Shown here in pieces: positions 17,466-25,614 of a stretch of 49,689 bases of DNA. The position numbers were made by a program, and so were the translations under genes. The notes below the pieces were generated by a model. It worked only from the letters and a program-made list of their open reading frames with translations. It did no database searches and was not told where the DNA came from. Position 1 is the stretch's first letter. The number at the start of each line of letters is the position of its first letter. Location: positions 1 through 49,689 of the forward strand of contig NZ_NBXB01000035.1 of NCBI RefSeq assembly GCF_003399635.1, written 5' to 3'. This DNA is from Subtercola boreus (GTDB lineage Bacteria; Actinomycetota; Actinomycetes; Actinomycetales; Microbacteriaceae).

Positions 17466-18092
17466 ATGCCCGACGAAGTTCTTGCCGCCTCCGCGCCCGT
17501 GCGCCGCGGGCGCCGCCCGGGGCCGAACGACACACGGGTGGCCATTCTCGAAGCTGCGCGATCGCGATTCGCCGCCGACGGCTACTCGGCCGCGACCATC
17601 CGGCGCATCGCCCTCGACGCCGGCGTCGACGCCGCGCTCGTGATGCGCTTCTACCGGTCGAAAGACGACCTGTTCGCGGCGTCGATGTCTGTGCCGACGG
17701 ATGCTCTACAGCGCCTCTCCGAAGCATTCGACGGCCCGACCGACCAGCTGGGCGAACGCGTGACGCGGGCCTATCTCACCCTCTGGGAACAGCGCCCGAG
17801 CGAGTACGAACCTCTACTGGCGATGTTCCGATCCGCGGTGAACCACGAGCAGGCGGCAAGCCAGCTGCGGGAATTCCTCCAGGCACGGTTCATTGAGGGC
17901 ATTGTGCCGCGCCTCGAGAGCCGCCCCGATGCCGCGCTGCGGGTCAGTGCAGCATCCTCGATGCTTCTCGGGCTCGTCGTGGGGCGCCGGATCGTGCGCG
18001 TTCAGCCAGTGGTCGATGAGGACATCGAGACGCTCGTTCGCCTCATCGCCCCGGCCGTACAGCTCGTGCTGGCAGGGCCCGGGTTCGACTAG
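17466..18092 (+). CDS. TetR-family regulator 1
   Basis: A 208-residue TetR protein. The N-terminal helix-turn-helix is seen in VAILEAARSRFAADGYSAATIRRIALDAGVDAALVMRFYRSKDDLF-type order (residues about 24-70). A helical ligand domain follows. It resembles the TetR at 33447-34094 in both halves (both have EAFDGP and GERVTRA). Its stop shares CTAG (18089-18092) with the convergent enoyl-CoA hydratase gene. Probable targets are itself and MFS 2 through the palindrome at 17418. Confidence 0.9.
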   Translation: MPDEVLAASAPVRRGRRPGPNDTRVAILEAARSRFAADGYSAATIRRIALDAGVDAALVMRFYRSKDDLFAASMSVPTDALQRLSEAFDGPTDQLGERVTRAYLTLWEQRPSEYEPLLAMFRSAVNHEQAASQLREFLQARFIEGIVPRLESRPDAALRVSAASSMLLGLVVGRRIVRVQPVVDEDIETLVRLIAPAVQLVLAGPGFD

Positions 18093-18895
18093 CGCACAGC
18101 CGGGGTCCAGACGAAGCGAGGCTCCTGCCGGTTCAGGAAGGCATCCACGCCGATGGCCATGTCGGGACCTCCCGCCATCGCCGACCAGGCCTCCGCCCAG
18201 TGGTCGTCGAGTTCAGCGTCTTCGCTCGCGGCCCCGTCGACCAGGCGTTTCAGCGTGTGCGTCGAGAACTGCGACCTGCTTTGGATGGTGCGCACGAGCG
18301 ATCGAGCGCGCTCGTCGAAGCTCTCGTCCGGTACCACCTCGGCGACCAAACCGAGCTCTGCCGCCCTGGCGGCCCCGAATGGCTCCGCCGCGAACAGGAT
18401 GAGCTTTGCGGCGGCCGGCCCCACGAGCCGCACCAATCGTTCGATGCCGGGTCGAGGGTAGATGATGCCGAGCTTCGCGGGCGTGATGGCGAAAGTGGAC
18501 CGCTCGCTCGCGACGATGAAGTCGCACGATGACGCGAGTTGCCACCCGCCGCCCATGCAGGCACCGTCGACCAGGGCGAGGGTGGGTTTCGACATCGATG
18601 CAATGGCCGCGTCCGCCAGGCTCAGCTGGTCGACCCGTCGGCCGTCGGCCTGCTCATCCAGAAGCACACCCTGAAGGTCGCCGATGCTGGCGCCGGCGCA
18701 GAACGTCGAACCGGCGCCGCGCAGGGCGATGATTGTGATCGCCGGGTCCGCGTCGAGATGCGGCATGAGTTCCTGGAGTTCGAGGCACATCGCCCGGGTG
18801 AGCGCGTTCCTCTGCGTCTGATTGTCGATTTCCACGGTCGCCAGCCCATCGGTGACGACGGCGTGGATTCGCCCGGTGACGGTCGGCGCGCTCAC
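18089..18895 (-). CDS. Enoyl-CoA hydratase/isomerase family protein
   Basis: A 268-residue crotonase-fold protein. The substrate-binding motif AGSTFCAGASIGDL and the oxyanion-hole segment VDGACMGGGWQLASSCDF are clear. The position of the second catalytic Glu is not conserved in an obvious way (KLGIIYPRPGIERLVR), so hydratase, isomerase or C-C hydrolase activity are all possible. It overlaps the CoA transferase by 4 bp and is last in the flavin-reductase operon. A CoA-thioester step is inferred. Confidence 0.85.
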   Translation of the reverse strand: MSAPTVTGRIHAVVTDGLATVEIDNQTQRNALTRAMCLELQELMPHLDADPAITIIALRGAGSTFCAGASIGDLQGVLLDEQADGRRVDQLSLADAAIASMSKPTLALVDGACMGGGWQLASSCDFIVASERSTFAITPAKLGIIYPRPGIERLVRLVGPAAAKLILFAAEPFGAARAAELGLVAEVVPDESFDERARSLVRTIQSRSQFSTHTLKRLVDGAASEDAELDDHWAEAWSAMAGGPDMAIGVDAFLNRQEPRFVWTPAVR

Positions 18896-20115
18896 CGAAG
18901 CCCGACTGCTACATGCGGATTGGTCGCGAGGCGTCCGTCGTGTTCGAGCCTGGCGATCTGCTCTTCGGAATAGCCGAGTTCGCCGAGCACTTCGGCGGTG
19001 TGCTCGCCCAGGAGGGGCGGCACCGAGTCGATTCCGGCGGCCTCACCGTCGAAGCTCAGCGGGCCTCGCACAAGCGGCAGCGGCGATCCGTCTCGCCTGG
19101 TGCTCTCGACCACCAGGCCGAGCGCCTGCACCTGCTCCGACCCGAATGCCTGAGTGTAGTCATAGATCGGGCCACACGGGATGCTCGCCTCGGAGAGAAG
19201 AGGTAACCAATGATCTGCCGGGCGTTCCGTGAGAGCCGCTTCCACAAGAGCCGTCAGTTCGTCCCGGTGCAGGGAACGATCCGCTCCCGAAACGAATCGG
19301 AGGTCATCCACCGCCGCGTCGATGCCGAGAATGCTGCAGAACGACTTCCATTGCTTCTGATTTCCCACGGCGATGTTCAGCGATTCCGTCGCCGTGCGGA
19401 ACGTTCCATAGGGCGCTATGGTCGGGTGGTTGTTGCCTTGGGTGACCGGAGCCACGCCGAGGCTGAGCGCGCGCTGGCCCTGGAATACGGAGAGATTGAG
19501 CGCCGTTTCGAGAAGTGACGTCGTCACGTGATGAACGGCGTTCTCTCCGCCACGTGCCAGAAGCGCAGCAACGATTCCGAGAGCACAGACCATACCCGAG
19601 GTGATGTCGATGATGGGCACTCCCACCCGGTTCGTGTGCCCGGGTTCACCCGTGACCGACATGAGCCCCGACATCCCCTGGATCACCTGATCAAGGCCAG
19701 CGTCGTCTTTGAGTGGGCCGGTCGTTCCGAACCCACTGACCGAGCCGACGACGAGACGGGGGTTGAGTTCCTGGAGGTTCGCAGGTGTCAGGCCGAGCTT
19801 GTCGAGAGTGCCGAGCTTGAAATTCTCGACGAGCACATCCGCACCCGTGATCAGGCGAGCCAGGATGTCGCGGCCCTCGCTCGAGTAGAAGTCCACGCAC
19901 ACAGACCGCTTATTGCGGTTGAGGGATTCGAAGTAGAGGCTGTGGTCATTCTCGAACGGCGGCCACTGGCGTGAACTGTCACCGCCATTCATGCTCTCGA
20001 CCTTGATGATCGTCGCGCCCAGGTCGGCCAGCAGTGCCGTGCAGTACGGCCCGGCTAGTGCTCTGCTGAGATCAATGATACGAATGCCCGCGAGCGGCTT
20101 CTTCGAATCGGTCAT
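18892..20115 (-). CDS. CaiB/BaiF-type (class III) CoA transferase
   Basis: A 407-residue family III CoA transferase. The N-terminus GIRIIDLSRALAGPYCTALLADLGATIIKVE and NRNKRSVCVD are diagnostic. The likely catalytic Asp is in LLADLGA or the following ADVLVENF region by family comparison; the later GPLKDDAGLDQVIQGMSGLMSVTGEP pattern is also characteristic. ATG 20115 overlaps the flavin reductase stop by 4 bp. It would activate a carboxylic acid to its CoA thioester for the following enoyl-CoA hydratase. Confidence 0.9.
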   Translation of the reverse strand: MTDSKKPLAGIRIIDLSRALAGPYCTALLADLGATIIKVESMNGGDSSRQWPPFENDHSLYFESLNRNKRSVCVDFYSSEGRDILARLITGADVLVENFKLGTLDKLGLTPANLQELNPRLVVGSVSGFGTTGPLKDDAGLDQVIQGMSGLMSVTGEPGHTNRVGVPIIDITSGMVCALGIVAALLARGGENAVHHVTTSLLETALNLSVFQGQRALSLGVAPVTQGNNHPTIAPYGTFRTATESLNIAVGNQKQWKSFCSILGIDAAVDDLRFVSGADRSLHRDELTALVEAALTERPADHWLPLLSEASIPCGPIYDYTQAFGSEQVQALGLVVESTRRDGSPLPLVRGPLSFDGEAAGIDSVPPLLGEHTAEVLGELGYSEEQIARLEHDGRLATNPHVAVGLR

Positions 20116-21275
20116 GGGCGGGCTCCCGTCATCGAGGCTGCGGCGAGGGCGACGTTTTTCATCCCTGCGATCAGCGCCTGCACCCGTTCCGCCGGCATCG
20201 ACTCGGGCAATCCCGTCATCCGGAGGGCCATCGGCGGCTGCGTACTCCTGGTGGGGATAAGGACAACGATCGATGCGAGGTCGTAGTTGTCCCCCGGCAC
20301 GATGTCGGGCGTGAAGAGTTCCGCGAGGTCGGATGTCGCCTGGCGCACAAGACGATCCTGGCGGGGAAGACCTCCGGACAATTCGAACTCGTGCAGTACC
20401 GCTTCGTGGCGCGACAGCGCTTCGGGTTCGGCAGCAAGAAGCGAGTAGCCGAGCTCGCGCACCCGGCCCAACAGAGTCACGTTGAGCTCCCGGCGCTCGG
20501 GACTGCGGTCGGGCGCGCGGCCGAGCCATTCGTCGATCTCCTGCTGGGGCGCGCCGGCCATGAAGATCGCGCCGAAGGGAGGGATGAGCGGCTGGCGATG
20601 ACCGAGCGGTGCCGGCTCGGCGAGGTCGCCGTCATTGGCAGCTAGCACCTGAACTGAATCGCAGCCGATACGCGCGACCACGCTGCAGTTGACCTCGAAC
20701 TCCGCGCTGAGCTGTTCGACCTCTGAGCGAATCACCTCGGCTAGTTGCGCGGCCTGAATGAGGTCGGGGCTCGGCGCCGCCACGAACGAGCCGAGGGAGA
20801 AGCGGCCATAGCCGCCCTGGAAGAAGAGCAGCGGCAGCGTGGCGCGTTGCACGGAGAATTCCTGCACACGGCCGAGAACGATGAAGTGGTCCCCCGCCTC
20901 ACGGATGTCGTCGAAGGTGCACTCGATCCAGGAGACGGCGTCGGCGAGCACTGGCGAACCCCATGGCCCAGGGTGCCAGTCGACATCGTCGAACTTGTCC
21001 TCGCCGCCGGTCGCGAGCGTGCGGCAGAGCGGCTCCTGATCGGAAGCCAACACGTTCACGCAGAACGCGCCAGCGGTGCGGAGCCGCGCGAAGCTCTTCG
21101 ACGACCTCATCGGAAAGAAGGCAATGAGGGGCGGATCGAGGGAGACCGACGAGAAGGTACCGACGACCATTCCTGCCGGCCTTCCGTCTTCGAGGGTCGC
21201 CGTCACGACGGCTACGCCGGTGGGATAGTTTCCCAACGTCTCTCGGAACAGGACTGGGTCAATGTCGGCAGACAT
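20112..21275 (-). CDS. Flavin reductase fused to an IclR-type effector-binding domain
   Basis: A 387-residue fusion. Residues 1 to about 160 are a flavin reductase-like domain (split-barrel FMN family: NYPTGVAVVTATLEDG, SLDPPLIAFFPMRSSKS, AFCVNVLASDQE, GDHFIVLGRV). From about 170 on the sequence is like an IclR ligand domain without any DNA-binding part (LAEVIRSEVEQLSAEFEVNC, LGHRQPLIPPFGAIFMAG, RVRELGYSLLAAEP). ATG 21275 follows AGAGAGG; an ATG 15 bp further upstream is less well placed. It should supply reduced flavin to the monooxygenases at 30299 and 34804, with substrate sensing by the C-terminal domain (inference). Confidence 0.85.
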   Translation of the reverse strand: MSADIDPVLFRETLGNYPTGVAVVTATLEDGRPAGMVVGTFSSVSLDPPLIAFFPMRSSKSFARLRTAGAFCVNVLASDQEPLCRTLATGGEDKFDDVDWHPGPWGSPVLADAVSWIECTFDDIREAGDHFIVLGRVQEFSVQRATLPLLFFQGGYGRFSLGSFVAAPSPDLIQAAQLAEVIRSEVEQLSAEFEVNCSVVARIGCDSVQVLAANDGDLAEPAPLGHRQPLIPPFGAIFMAGAPQQEIDEWLGRAPDRSPERRELNVTLLGRVRELGYSLLAAEPEALSRHEAVLHEFELSGGLPRQDRLVRQATSDLAELFTPDIVPGDNYDLASIVVLIPTRSTQPPMALRMTGLPESMPAERVQALIAGMKNVALAAASMTGARP

Positions 21276-21353
21276 GCAACCTCTCTTCACTCAGGCGTGA
21301 GCGACGGTCGCGCTGACCGACCCGTGAATACAATCAGCCATCGCTAAAGATGT

Positions 21354-21365
21354 CAACGGTTGTGA
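21354..21365. promoter_or_regulatory. CAACGGTTGTGA box, GntR 2 operator candidate
   Basis: This 12-mer is the exact reverse complement of 25588-25599 upstream of GntR 2. It contains the symmetric core CAAC-G-GTTG. It sits between the divergent operons starting at 21275 and 21498. Confidence 0.45.
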
Positions 21366-21418
21366 TGGAATTCGAGCGGCGACCGCCGCTTGACACCTGC
21401 GATATGGCAGAGCACAAT

Positions 21419-21438
21419 CAAACCCTACGAACGGTTTG
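21419..21438. promoter_or_regulatory. Inverted repeat CAAACC-N8-GGTTTG
   Basis: A 6-8-6 inverted repeat lies 60 bp before the SnoaL-like gene start in the divergent intergenic region. Possible operator or 5' UTR hairpin; no partner identified. Confidence 0.35.
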
Positions 21439-21497
21439 TGCCTTTTGCGTCGCCGACGCACCAGCCCTTCGACGCTCTCAAAGACGAGGAACACCCC

Positions 21498-22022
21498 ATG
21501 GTCGACACCGACAAAGCCGAAATCATCGAGATCATGAACATGTACGCGTTCGCACTTGACACGCACCAGTGGGATCTGTTCGACCGGGTCTTCACCGACG
21601 ACGTGGTCGCCGTGTTCGGCCCGGCTGGCGCAGGCTGGCACGGCCTCGACGTGTTCAAAGCTTCTTTCGCCGAATTCCACGACCGTCTCGACAGCCACCA
21701 GCACACCATGATGGGTCACCTCGTCGAGGTCGACGGCGACACCGCTCACGCCTTCAGCTACGGCAACTGGCTCCTTGTCCGAAACGATGCCGAGGGCGGC
21801 CCCACCTGGACGGGAACGGGATGGTACGACGATGAAGTCGTGCGGACGGCGGCGGGTTGGCGCATCAAACACCGCGTGTGCCGTCTGCAGGGCTGGAGCG
21901 GCAACCCGTCGGTGCCCGAACCTCACAACGAGCACAATCCCGACATGAACGTGAAAGTACTGCACGAGTTCGCCGCCGCAGGCGACATCGGCTTCCTCAA
22001 CGCACTTGCGGTGAAGAAGTAG
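21498..22022 (+). CDS. SnoaL-like / NTF2-fold protein 1
   Basis: A 174-residue protein of the SnoaL_4 (NTF2-like) type: IIEIMNMYAFALDTHQWDLFDRVFTDD, then HQHTMMGHLVEVDGDTAHAFSYGNWLLV and GWRIKHRVCRLQGWSGNP. These small folds can be isomerases, hydratases or dioxygenase subunits. ATG 21498 follows GACGAGGA; upstream in-frame starts have no ribosome site. It is the first gene of the rightward operon with the MhpA-like hydroxylase. Specific reaction unknown. Confidence 0.8.
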   Translation: MVDTDKAEIIEIMNMYAFALDTHQWDLFDRVFTDDVVAVFGPAGAGWHGLDVFKASFAEFHDRLDSHQHTMMGHLVEVDGDTAHAFSYGNWLLVRNDAEGGPTWTGTGWYDDEVVRTAAGWRIKHRVCRLQGWSGNPSVPEPHNEHNPDMNVKVLHEFAAAGDIGFLNALAVKK

Positions 22023-22024
22023 CG

Positions 22025-23605
22025 GTGAAGGCTGATGTTCTGATCGCCGGAGCAGGTCCGGTGGGTCTGTTGACCGCGATCCTTCTCGGACGTGACGGCC
22101 ATCGCGTCACGGTGATCGAACGGTGGCCGGCGCGGTACCCCCTGCCACGGGCCTGCACCATCGATCACGAGGCTCTGCGAATCCTGCAGTCTGCCGGAGT
22201 GATGGCCGAACATGCAGACCTGTTCGAGCCCTCCCGAGGCGAACGAGGGGGCTACCAGATCCGCAACGGTGAAGGCGCGCTACTTCGCGCGATCGACTGG
22301 AACCGCGCCGCCGAGTCGGGTTGGGCGAACACCAACGGGTTCTACCAGCCCGACCTCGAAGCCGTGCTCGAGTCGATGGCTGCCGACATCCCCACCGTCG
22401 ATGTGCGCCGGGGCTGGTCTGTGGCCGCGGTGACACAGGATGCCGCGACCGTCAGTCTGACGGTCTGCCGAACGGGTGACGAAGCCGAGCAGGAGACCCT
22501 CGTCGGCAGCTGGCTGATCGGCGCCGACGGCGCGAACAGCGCTGTGCGGGATCTCGTCGGCATCGAGAGCGTCGACTCTGGATTCGAGGCGGACTGGCTG
22601 GTCGTCGACTATGAGCCCCTCGACGACCGGGAGTGGGAGGCGTTCGTCACCCAGTACTGCGACCCCCGACAGCCGGCGACGGCGGTCAACAGCGGTCCCG
22701 GGCGCCGAAGGTTCGAGTTCATGCGCCGTGCGGATGTCACAGCGCTCGAGCTCGCTCGCCCCGACACCGCCTGGGCCCTCATGGCGCCCTGGAACGTCAC
22801 GCCCGAGAACGCCCGTCTGGAGCGGCACGCCGTCTACACCTTTCGCGGCACGCGGGTCACCGAATGGCGGCGCGGTCGCGTCCTCCTGGCCGGCGATTCT
22901 GCCCATCTGATGCCTCCCTTTCTCGGCCAGGGGCTCTGTTCGGGACTCCGCGACGCGAGTTCGCTGGCCTGGCGGCTCTCGCTCATTGAATCGGGTGCTG
23001 CCGGGTCGGAGATCCTCGACACGTACGGCTCCGAACGGAGTGCACACGTGCGGGAGATCATCGACGCCGCCGTCGCCATCGGCCAGACGGTCTGCGAGCT
23101 CGATCCTCTGAAAGCAGCCAAACGTGATGCCAGGATGCTGGCAGAGCTGAGCGACCCCGACGCGGTGACGGTCGATCCCCCTCAACCCCGGCTCGGCGAA
23201 CCATCCATGACCCGACACGGCGATGTCTGGGCTGGGCGGCTCTCCGTCCAGGCCCGTGTCGAGGTCAACGGCCGCGCGGCACTGTTCGACGACATCCGCG
23301 GGGGGCGGTGGCAGCTCATCACCTCGGAAGCCGATCCGGAGGCCCTGCTGTCGCCCGAGCTGTCGGAGTGGTTCACCGGTATCGGGGGCACCATCACCTC
23401 CGTCTCTGCCGGAGAGCCCGTGCGTGACATCGACGGCCGCTATCGATCCTGGTTCGAGAACCACGGATGCACGGCGGTGCTGTCCCGACCCGACTTCTAC
23501 ATCTACGGTACCGGCATGGCCGCGGATGTCGCCCCGCTGCTCACCTCGCTTCGAGAGAGGTTGCACAGCTCATTCATACCCACACAGGAAGGTGCACGAT
23601 CATGA
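22025..23605 (+). CDS. FAD-dependent hydroxylase, MhpA-like
   Basis: A 526-residue group A flavin monooxygenase. The FAD fingerprint is VLIAGAGPVGLLTAILL at residues 5-21, the DG motif is IGADGANSAVRD, and the GD motif is VLLAGDSAHLMPPFLGQGLCSG. The phrase FLGQGLCSGLRDASSLAWRL is typical of 3-(3-hydroxyphenyl)propionate hydroxylase (MhpA)-type enzymes. The GTG at 22025 is two bases after the SnoaL-like stop. It overlaps the cupin start by 4 bp. The neighbouring FAH hydrolase supports a hydroxylation-cleavage-hydrolysis route; an authentic MhpA substrate is not proven. Confidence 0.88.
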   Translation: MKADVLIAGAGPVGLLTAILLGRDGHRVTVIERWPARYPLPRACTIDHEALRILQSAGVMAEHADLFEPSRGERGGYQIRNGEGALLRAIDWNRAAESGWANTNGFYQPDLEAVLESMAADIPTVDVRRGWSVAAVTQDAATVSLTVCRTGDEAEQETLVGSWLIGADGANSAVRDLVGIESVDSGFEADWLVVDYEPLDDREWEAFVTQYCDPRQPATAVNSGPGRRRFEFMRRADVTALELARPDTAWALMAPWNVTPENARLERHAVYTFRGTRVTEWRRGRVLLAGDSAHLMPPFLGQGLCSGLRDASSLAWRLSLIESGAAGSEILDTYGSERSAHVREIIDAAVAIGQTVCELDPLKAAKRDARMLAELSDPDAVTVDPPQPRLGEPSMTRHGDVWAGRLSVQARVEVNGRAALFDDIRGGRWQLITSEADPEALLSPELSEWFTGIGGTITSVSAGEPVRDIDGRYRSWFENHGCTAVLSRPDFYIYGTGMAADVAPLLTSLRERLHSSFIPTQEGARS

Positions 23606-23943
23606 CGATGCGTGTGACGAGAATCGACGACGCCGAGCCTTTCGACCCGGTCGGCCACCACGGGGTGGGACCGGTGCGCCTGCAGGGCGGCGAGTCCACA
23701 CCAACGACTGATTTCACCGTTGTGCTGTCGCACTACCTGCCCGGCGGCACGGCCGAACTCGCACCCCAGGTCTCTGAAACGGTGTATGTTGTGCTCTCCG
23801 GCGAGCTGGTGATGACCAGCGATGGCGACGAGCAGGCGCTGGGCCCGTTCGACTCGGTGCACTTCACCGTGGGAACCTTGCGCACGGTGGAAAACCGGAC
23901 TCATCTCCCGGCCAGCATGCTCGTCATCCGGGCGGTGGACTGA
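23602..23943 (+). CDS. Small cupin-fold protein lacking usual metal histidines
   Basis: A 113-residue single cupin barrel: LSHYLPGGTAELAPQVSETVYVVLSGEL, then ALGPFDSVHFTVGTLRTVEN. The normal metal motif G(X)5HXH(X)3-4E is not kept; its His positions read as Glu-Leu-Ala-Pro. It is therefore likely a binding or isomerase-like protein rather than a metal dioxygenase. It follows an AGGAAGG ribosome site and overlaps both neighbours. Confidence 0.75.
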   Translation: MTMRVTRIDDAEPFDPVGHHGVGPVRLQGGESTPTTDFTVVLSHYLPGGTAELAPQVSETVYVVLSGELVMTSDGDEQALGPFDSVHFTVGTLRTVENRTHLPASMLVIRAVD

Positions 23944-24803
23944 TGCGCGTCGTCGGGGCCCGAACGAGCGACGGAAGCGTGTTCGTCGGGGAACTCAGCG
24001 AGGACGGCGGCCGGGTGACCGTGTTCGCCGACAGGGACACGTTCTGGGCGTCACCCGCCGCACATCTGGAGGCGGGGCCGGGCGGGCCGACCCTTCAGTT
24101 GTCGGCGGTCACGATCGTGCCGCCCGTGGTGAACAACGCCCGCGTGCTCTGCATCGGTCTCAACTATCTCGATCACGTGAAGGAGGGGTCGTTCAAGGAC
24201 GAGTCGCTTCCCGAGGTGCCCACCCTTTTCGCCCGGTGGCCGCAATCTCTCTCCAGTGACGGCGCCGAGGTGCCGGTCCCGTCGGGCGAGGACGGTTTGG
24301 ATTGGGAGGGCGAGGTGGTCGCGTGGGTCGGATCCCGGCTGGTCGACGCTACTCCGGAGGAGGCTCTTGCTGCCGTCGTCGGCTACTCGACGTTCAACGA
24401 CATCACCTCGAGGCGGGCGCAGAAGCAGACCTCGCAGTGGATCATGGGCAAGAACGGCGACAGTTCCGGGCCGCTCGGGCCGATGGTGCCGGCAGCCGAG
24501 GTCGGTGATCTCCGAGACGGGCTGCAGGTGCAGACGCGCGTCAACGGTGAGGTCGTGCAACACGGAAGCACCGCCCAGATGATCTATGGGGTCGGCGAGA
24601 CGCTGGCGCACATCTCGCGAAGCTTCACCCTGAACCCCGGCGACCTTCTCGCCACCGGCACGCCGTCGGGCGTCGGCTACTCGCGTACTCCCCCGTGGCT
24701 GCTGCAGCCGGGCGACGTCGTCGAGGTCGAGATCGAGAGACTCGGGGTGCTGACCAGCCACATTGTCGATAACGGCCACCGTCTGAAAACAGACCACGCG
24801 TGA
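23943..24803 (+). CDS. Fumarylacetoacetate hydrolase (FAH)-family protein 2
   Basis: A 286-residue FAH-fold enzyme. LCIGLNYLDHVKEG is the family opening. The metal acids are in WEGEVVAWVG and NDITSRRAQ, and the end GDLLATGTPSGVGYSRTP is typical. ATG shares its A with the cupin stop (TGATG). It is last in the MhpA-like operon and would hydrolyse or isomerise the ring-cleavage product. It is distinct from FAH 1, suggesting two parallel branches. Confidence 0.87.
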   Translation: MRVVGARTSDGSVFVGELSEDGGRVTVFADRDTFWASPAAHLEAGPGGPTLQLSAVTIVPPVVNNARVLCIGLNYLDHVKEGSFKDESLPEVPTLFARWPQSLSSDGAEVPVPSGEDGLDWEGEVVAWVGSRLVDATPEEALAAVVGYSTFNDITSRRAQKQTSQWIMGKNGDSSGPLGPMVPAAEVGDLRDGLQVQTRVNGEVVQHGSTAQMIYGVGETLAHISRSFTLNPGDLLATGTPSGVGYSRTPPWLLQPGDVVEVEIERLGVLTSHIVDNGHRLKTDHA

Positions 24804-24866
24804 TCCTCGTTACGGCGAACGGAGACCAGGGCTCGGCCCGTGCCGCCGGTGTGGCAGGGCGCCCGG

Positions 24867-25565
24867 TTACTCCGTGATGAGGAGTCCGGCGTGCTTCGCC
24901 ACAGCCTTGCGGGTTCGCGAAACATCACCGTCGATGATCGCCGCGACGAGTTCCGCGTGGGTCTCGACGCGCACGTGGAGCCACTCGTCTGCGGACTCCG
25001 GGGCGTCATCGTGCATTGCCGCAACCGCGTGCTCCCGCACGAACCGAGTCATGGAGAGGTAGAGCGCCGAGGCCGTCTGGTTCGGGGAGATGAGGGAAAT
25101 ACGTTCATGCAGATCCCAGTTGGCGAGCAGGAACGGCGTCGTGCCCTTCGCCGCGGCCGTGTTCAGCCTGGCCAGCAGTCTCTTCATGTCGGCGATGTCG
25201 GCGGATGTACGGTGCTTGGCCGCGTCGGCGTCGATCAACACCTCGAGTGCCTCCCGCACGGCGACCGCCTCAGCGACGGAGGCAGGAGCGTCAGTGACCG
25301 CGAGCAGCGTGTGCCGGATGCGGACCATCGGGCCGGCAGCGGTCGCGAAGAGGCCTCCGCCGCGCCCCGGGCGGATCTCTGCGAGCCCCCGGTCGGCGAG
25401 CAGACGGATCGCTTCTGCAACGGTGGAACGCGCGAAGCCCGAGCGCGCCCTCAGAGAATCGATCGTGCCGATCAGTTCGCCGGGTTTGAACTCACGGTCG
25501 AGGATCTGCTGCTCGATCTCGCTCGCCAGCACGTTTGCACGCGTTACGCCCACGAACGAATTCAT
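24867..25565 (-). CDS. GntR-family regulator 2 (FCD subfamily)
   Basis: A 232-residue GntR regulator. The helix-turn-helix runs LASEIEQQILDREFKPGELIGT, then LRARSGFARSTVAEAIRLLADRGLAEIRPGRGGGLF. The FCD ligand domain follows (VREALEVLIDADAAKHR, LHERISLISPN, HAELVAAIIDGD). It is convergent with the FAH 2 operon and lies just downstream of the DUF3500 gene in the same direction. The CAACCGTTG box at 25591-25599 before its start suggests autoregulation, and a matching box at 21354 suggests control of the two central operons. Confidence 0.9.
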   Translation of the reverse strand: MNSFVGVTRANVLASEIEQQILDREFKPGELIGTIDSLRARSGFARSTVAEAIRLLADRGLAEIRPGRGGGLFATAAGPMVRIRHTLLAVTDAPASVAEAVAVREALEVLIDADAAKHRTSADIADMKRLLARLNTAAAKGTTPFLLANWDLHERISLISPNQTASALYLSMTRFVREHAVAAMHDDAPESADEWLHVRVETHAELVAAIIDGDVSRTRKAVAKHAGLLITE

Positions 25566-25587
25566 GGGCCCACTCTAGCAAGAACCG

Positions 25588-25599
25588 TCACAACCGTTG
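25588..25599. promoter_or_regulatory. TCACAACCGTTG box before GntR 2
   Basis: Exact inverse of 21354-21365, with symmetric core CAAC-C-GTTG, 22 bp upstream of the GntR 2 start. Confidence 0.45.
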
Positions 25600-25614
25600 C
25601 CCGGTTTGACGCGA

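Noticed and set aside
18892-20529. A longer start for the CoA transferase (to 20529)
   Set aside because: The added N-terminus is low-complexity sequence overlapping the flavin reductase; ATG 20115 begins the conserved domain.
21857-22024. A longer start for the MhpA-like hydroxylase
   Set aside because: The added residues overlap the SnoaL-like gene in another frame. The FAD fingerprint begins directly after GTG 22025.
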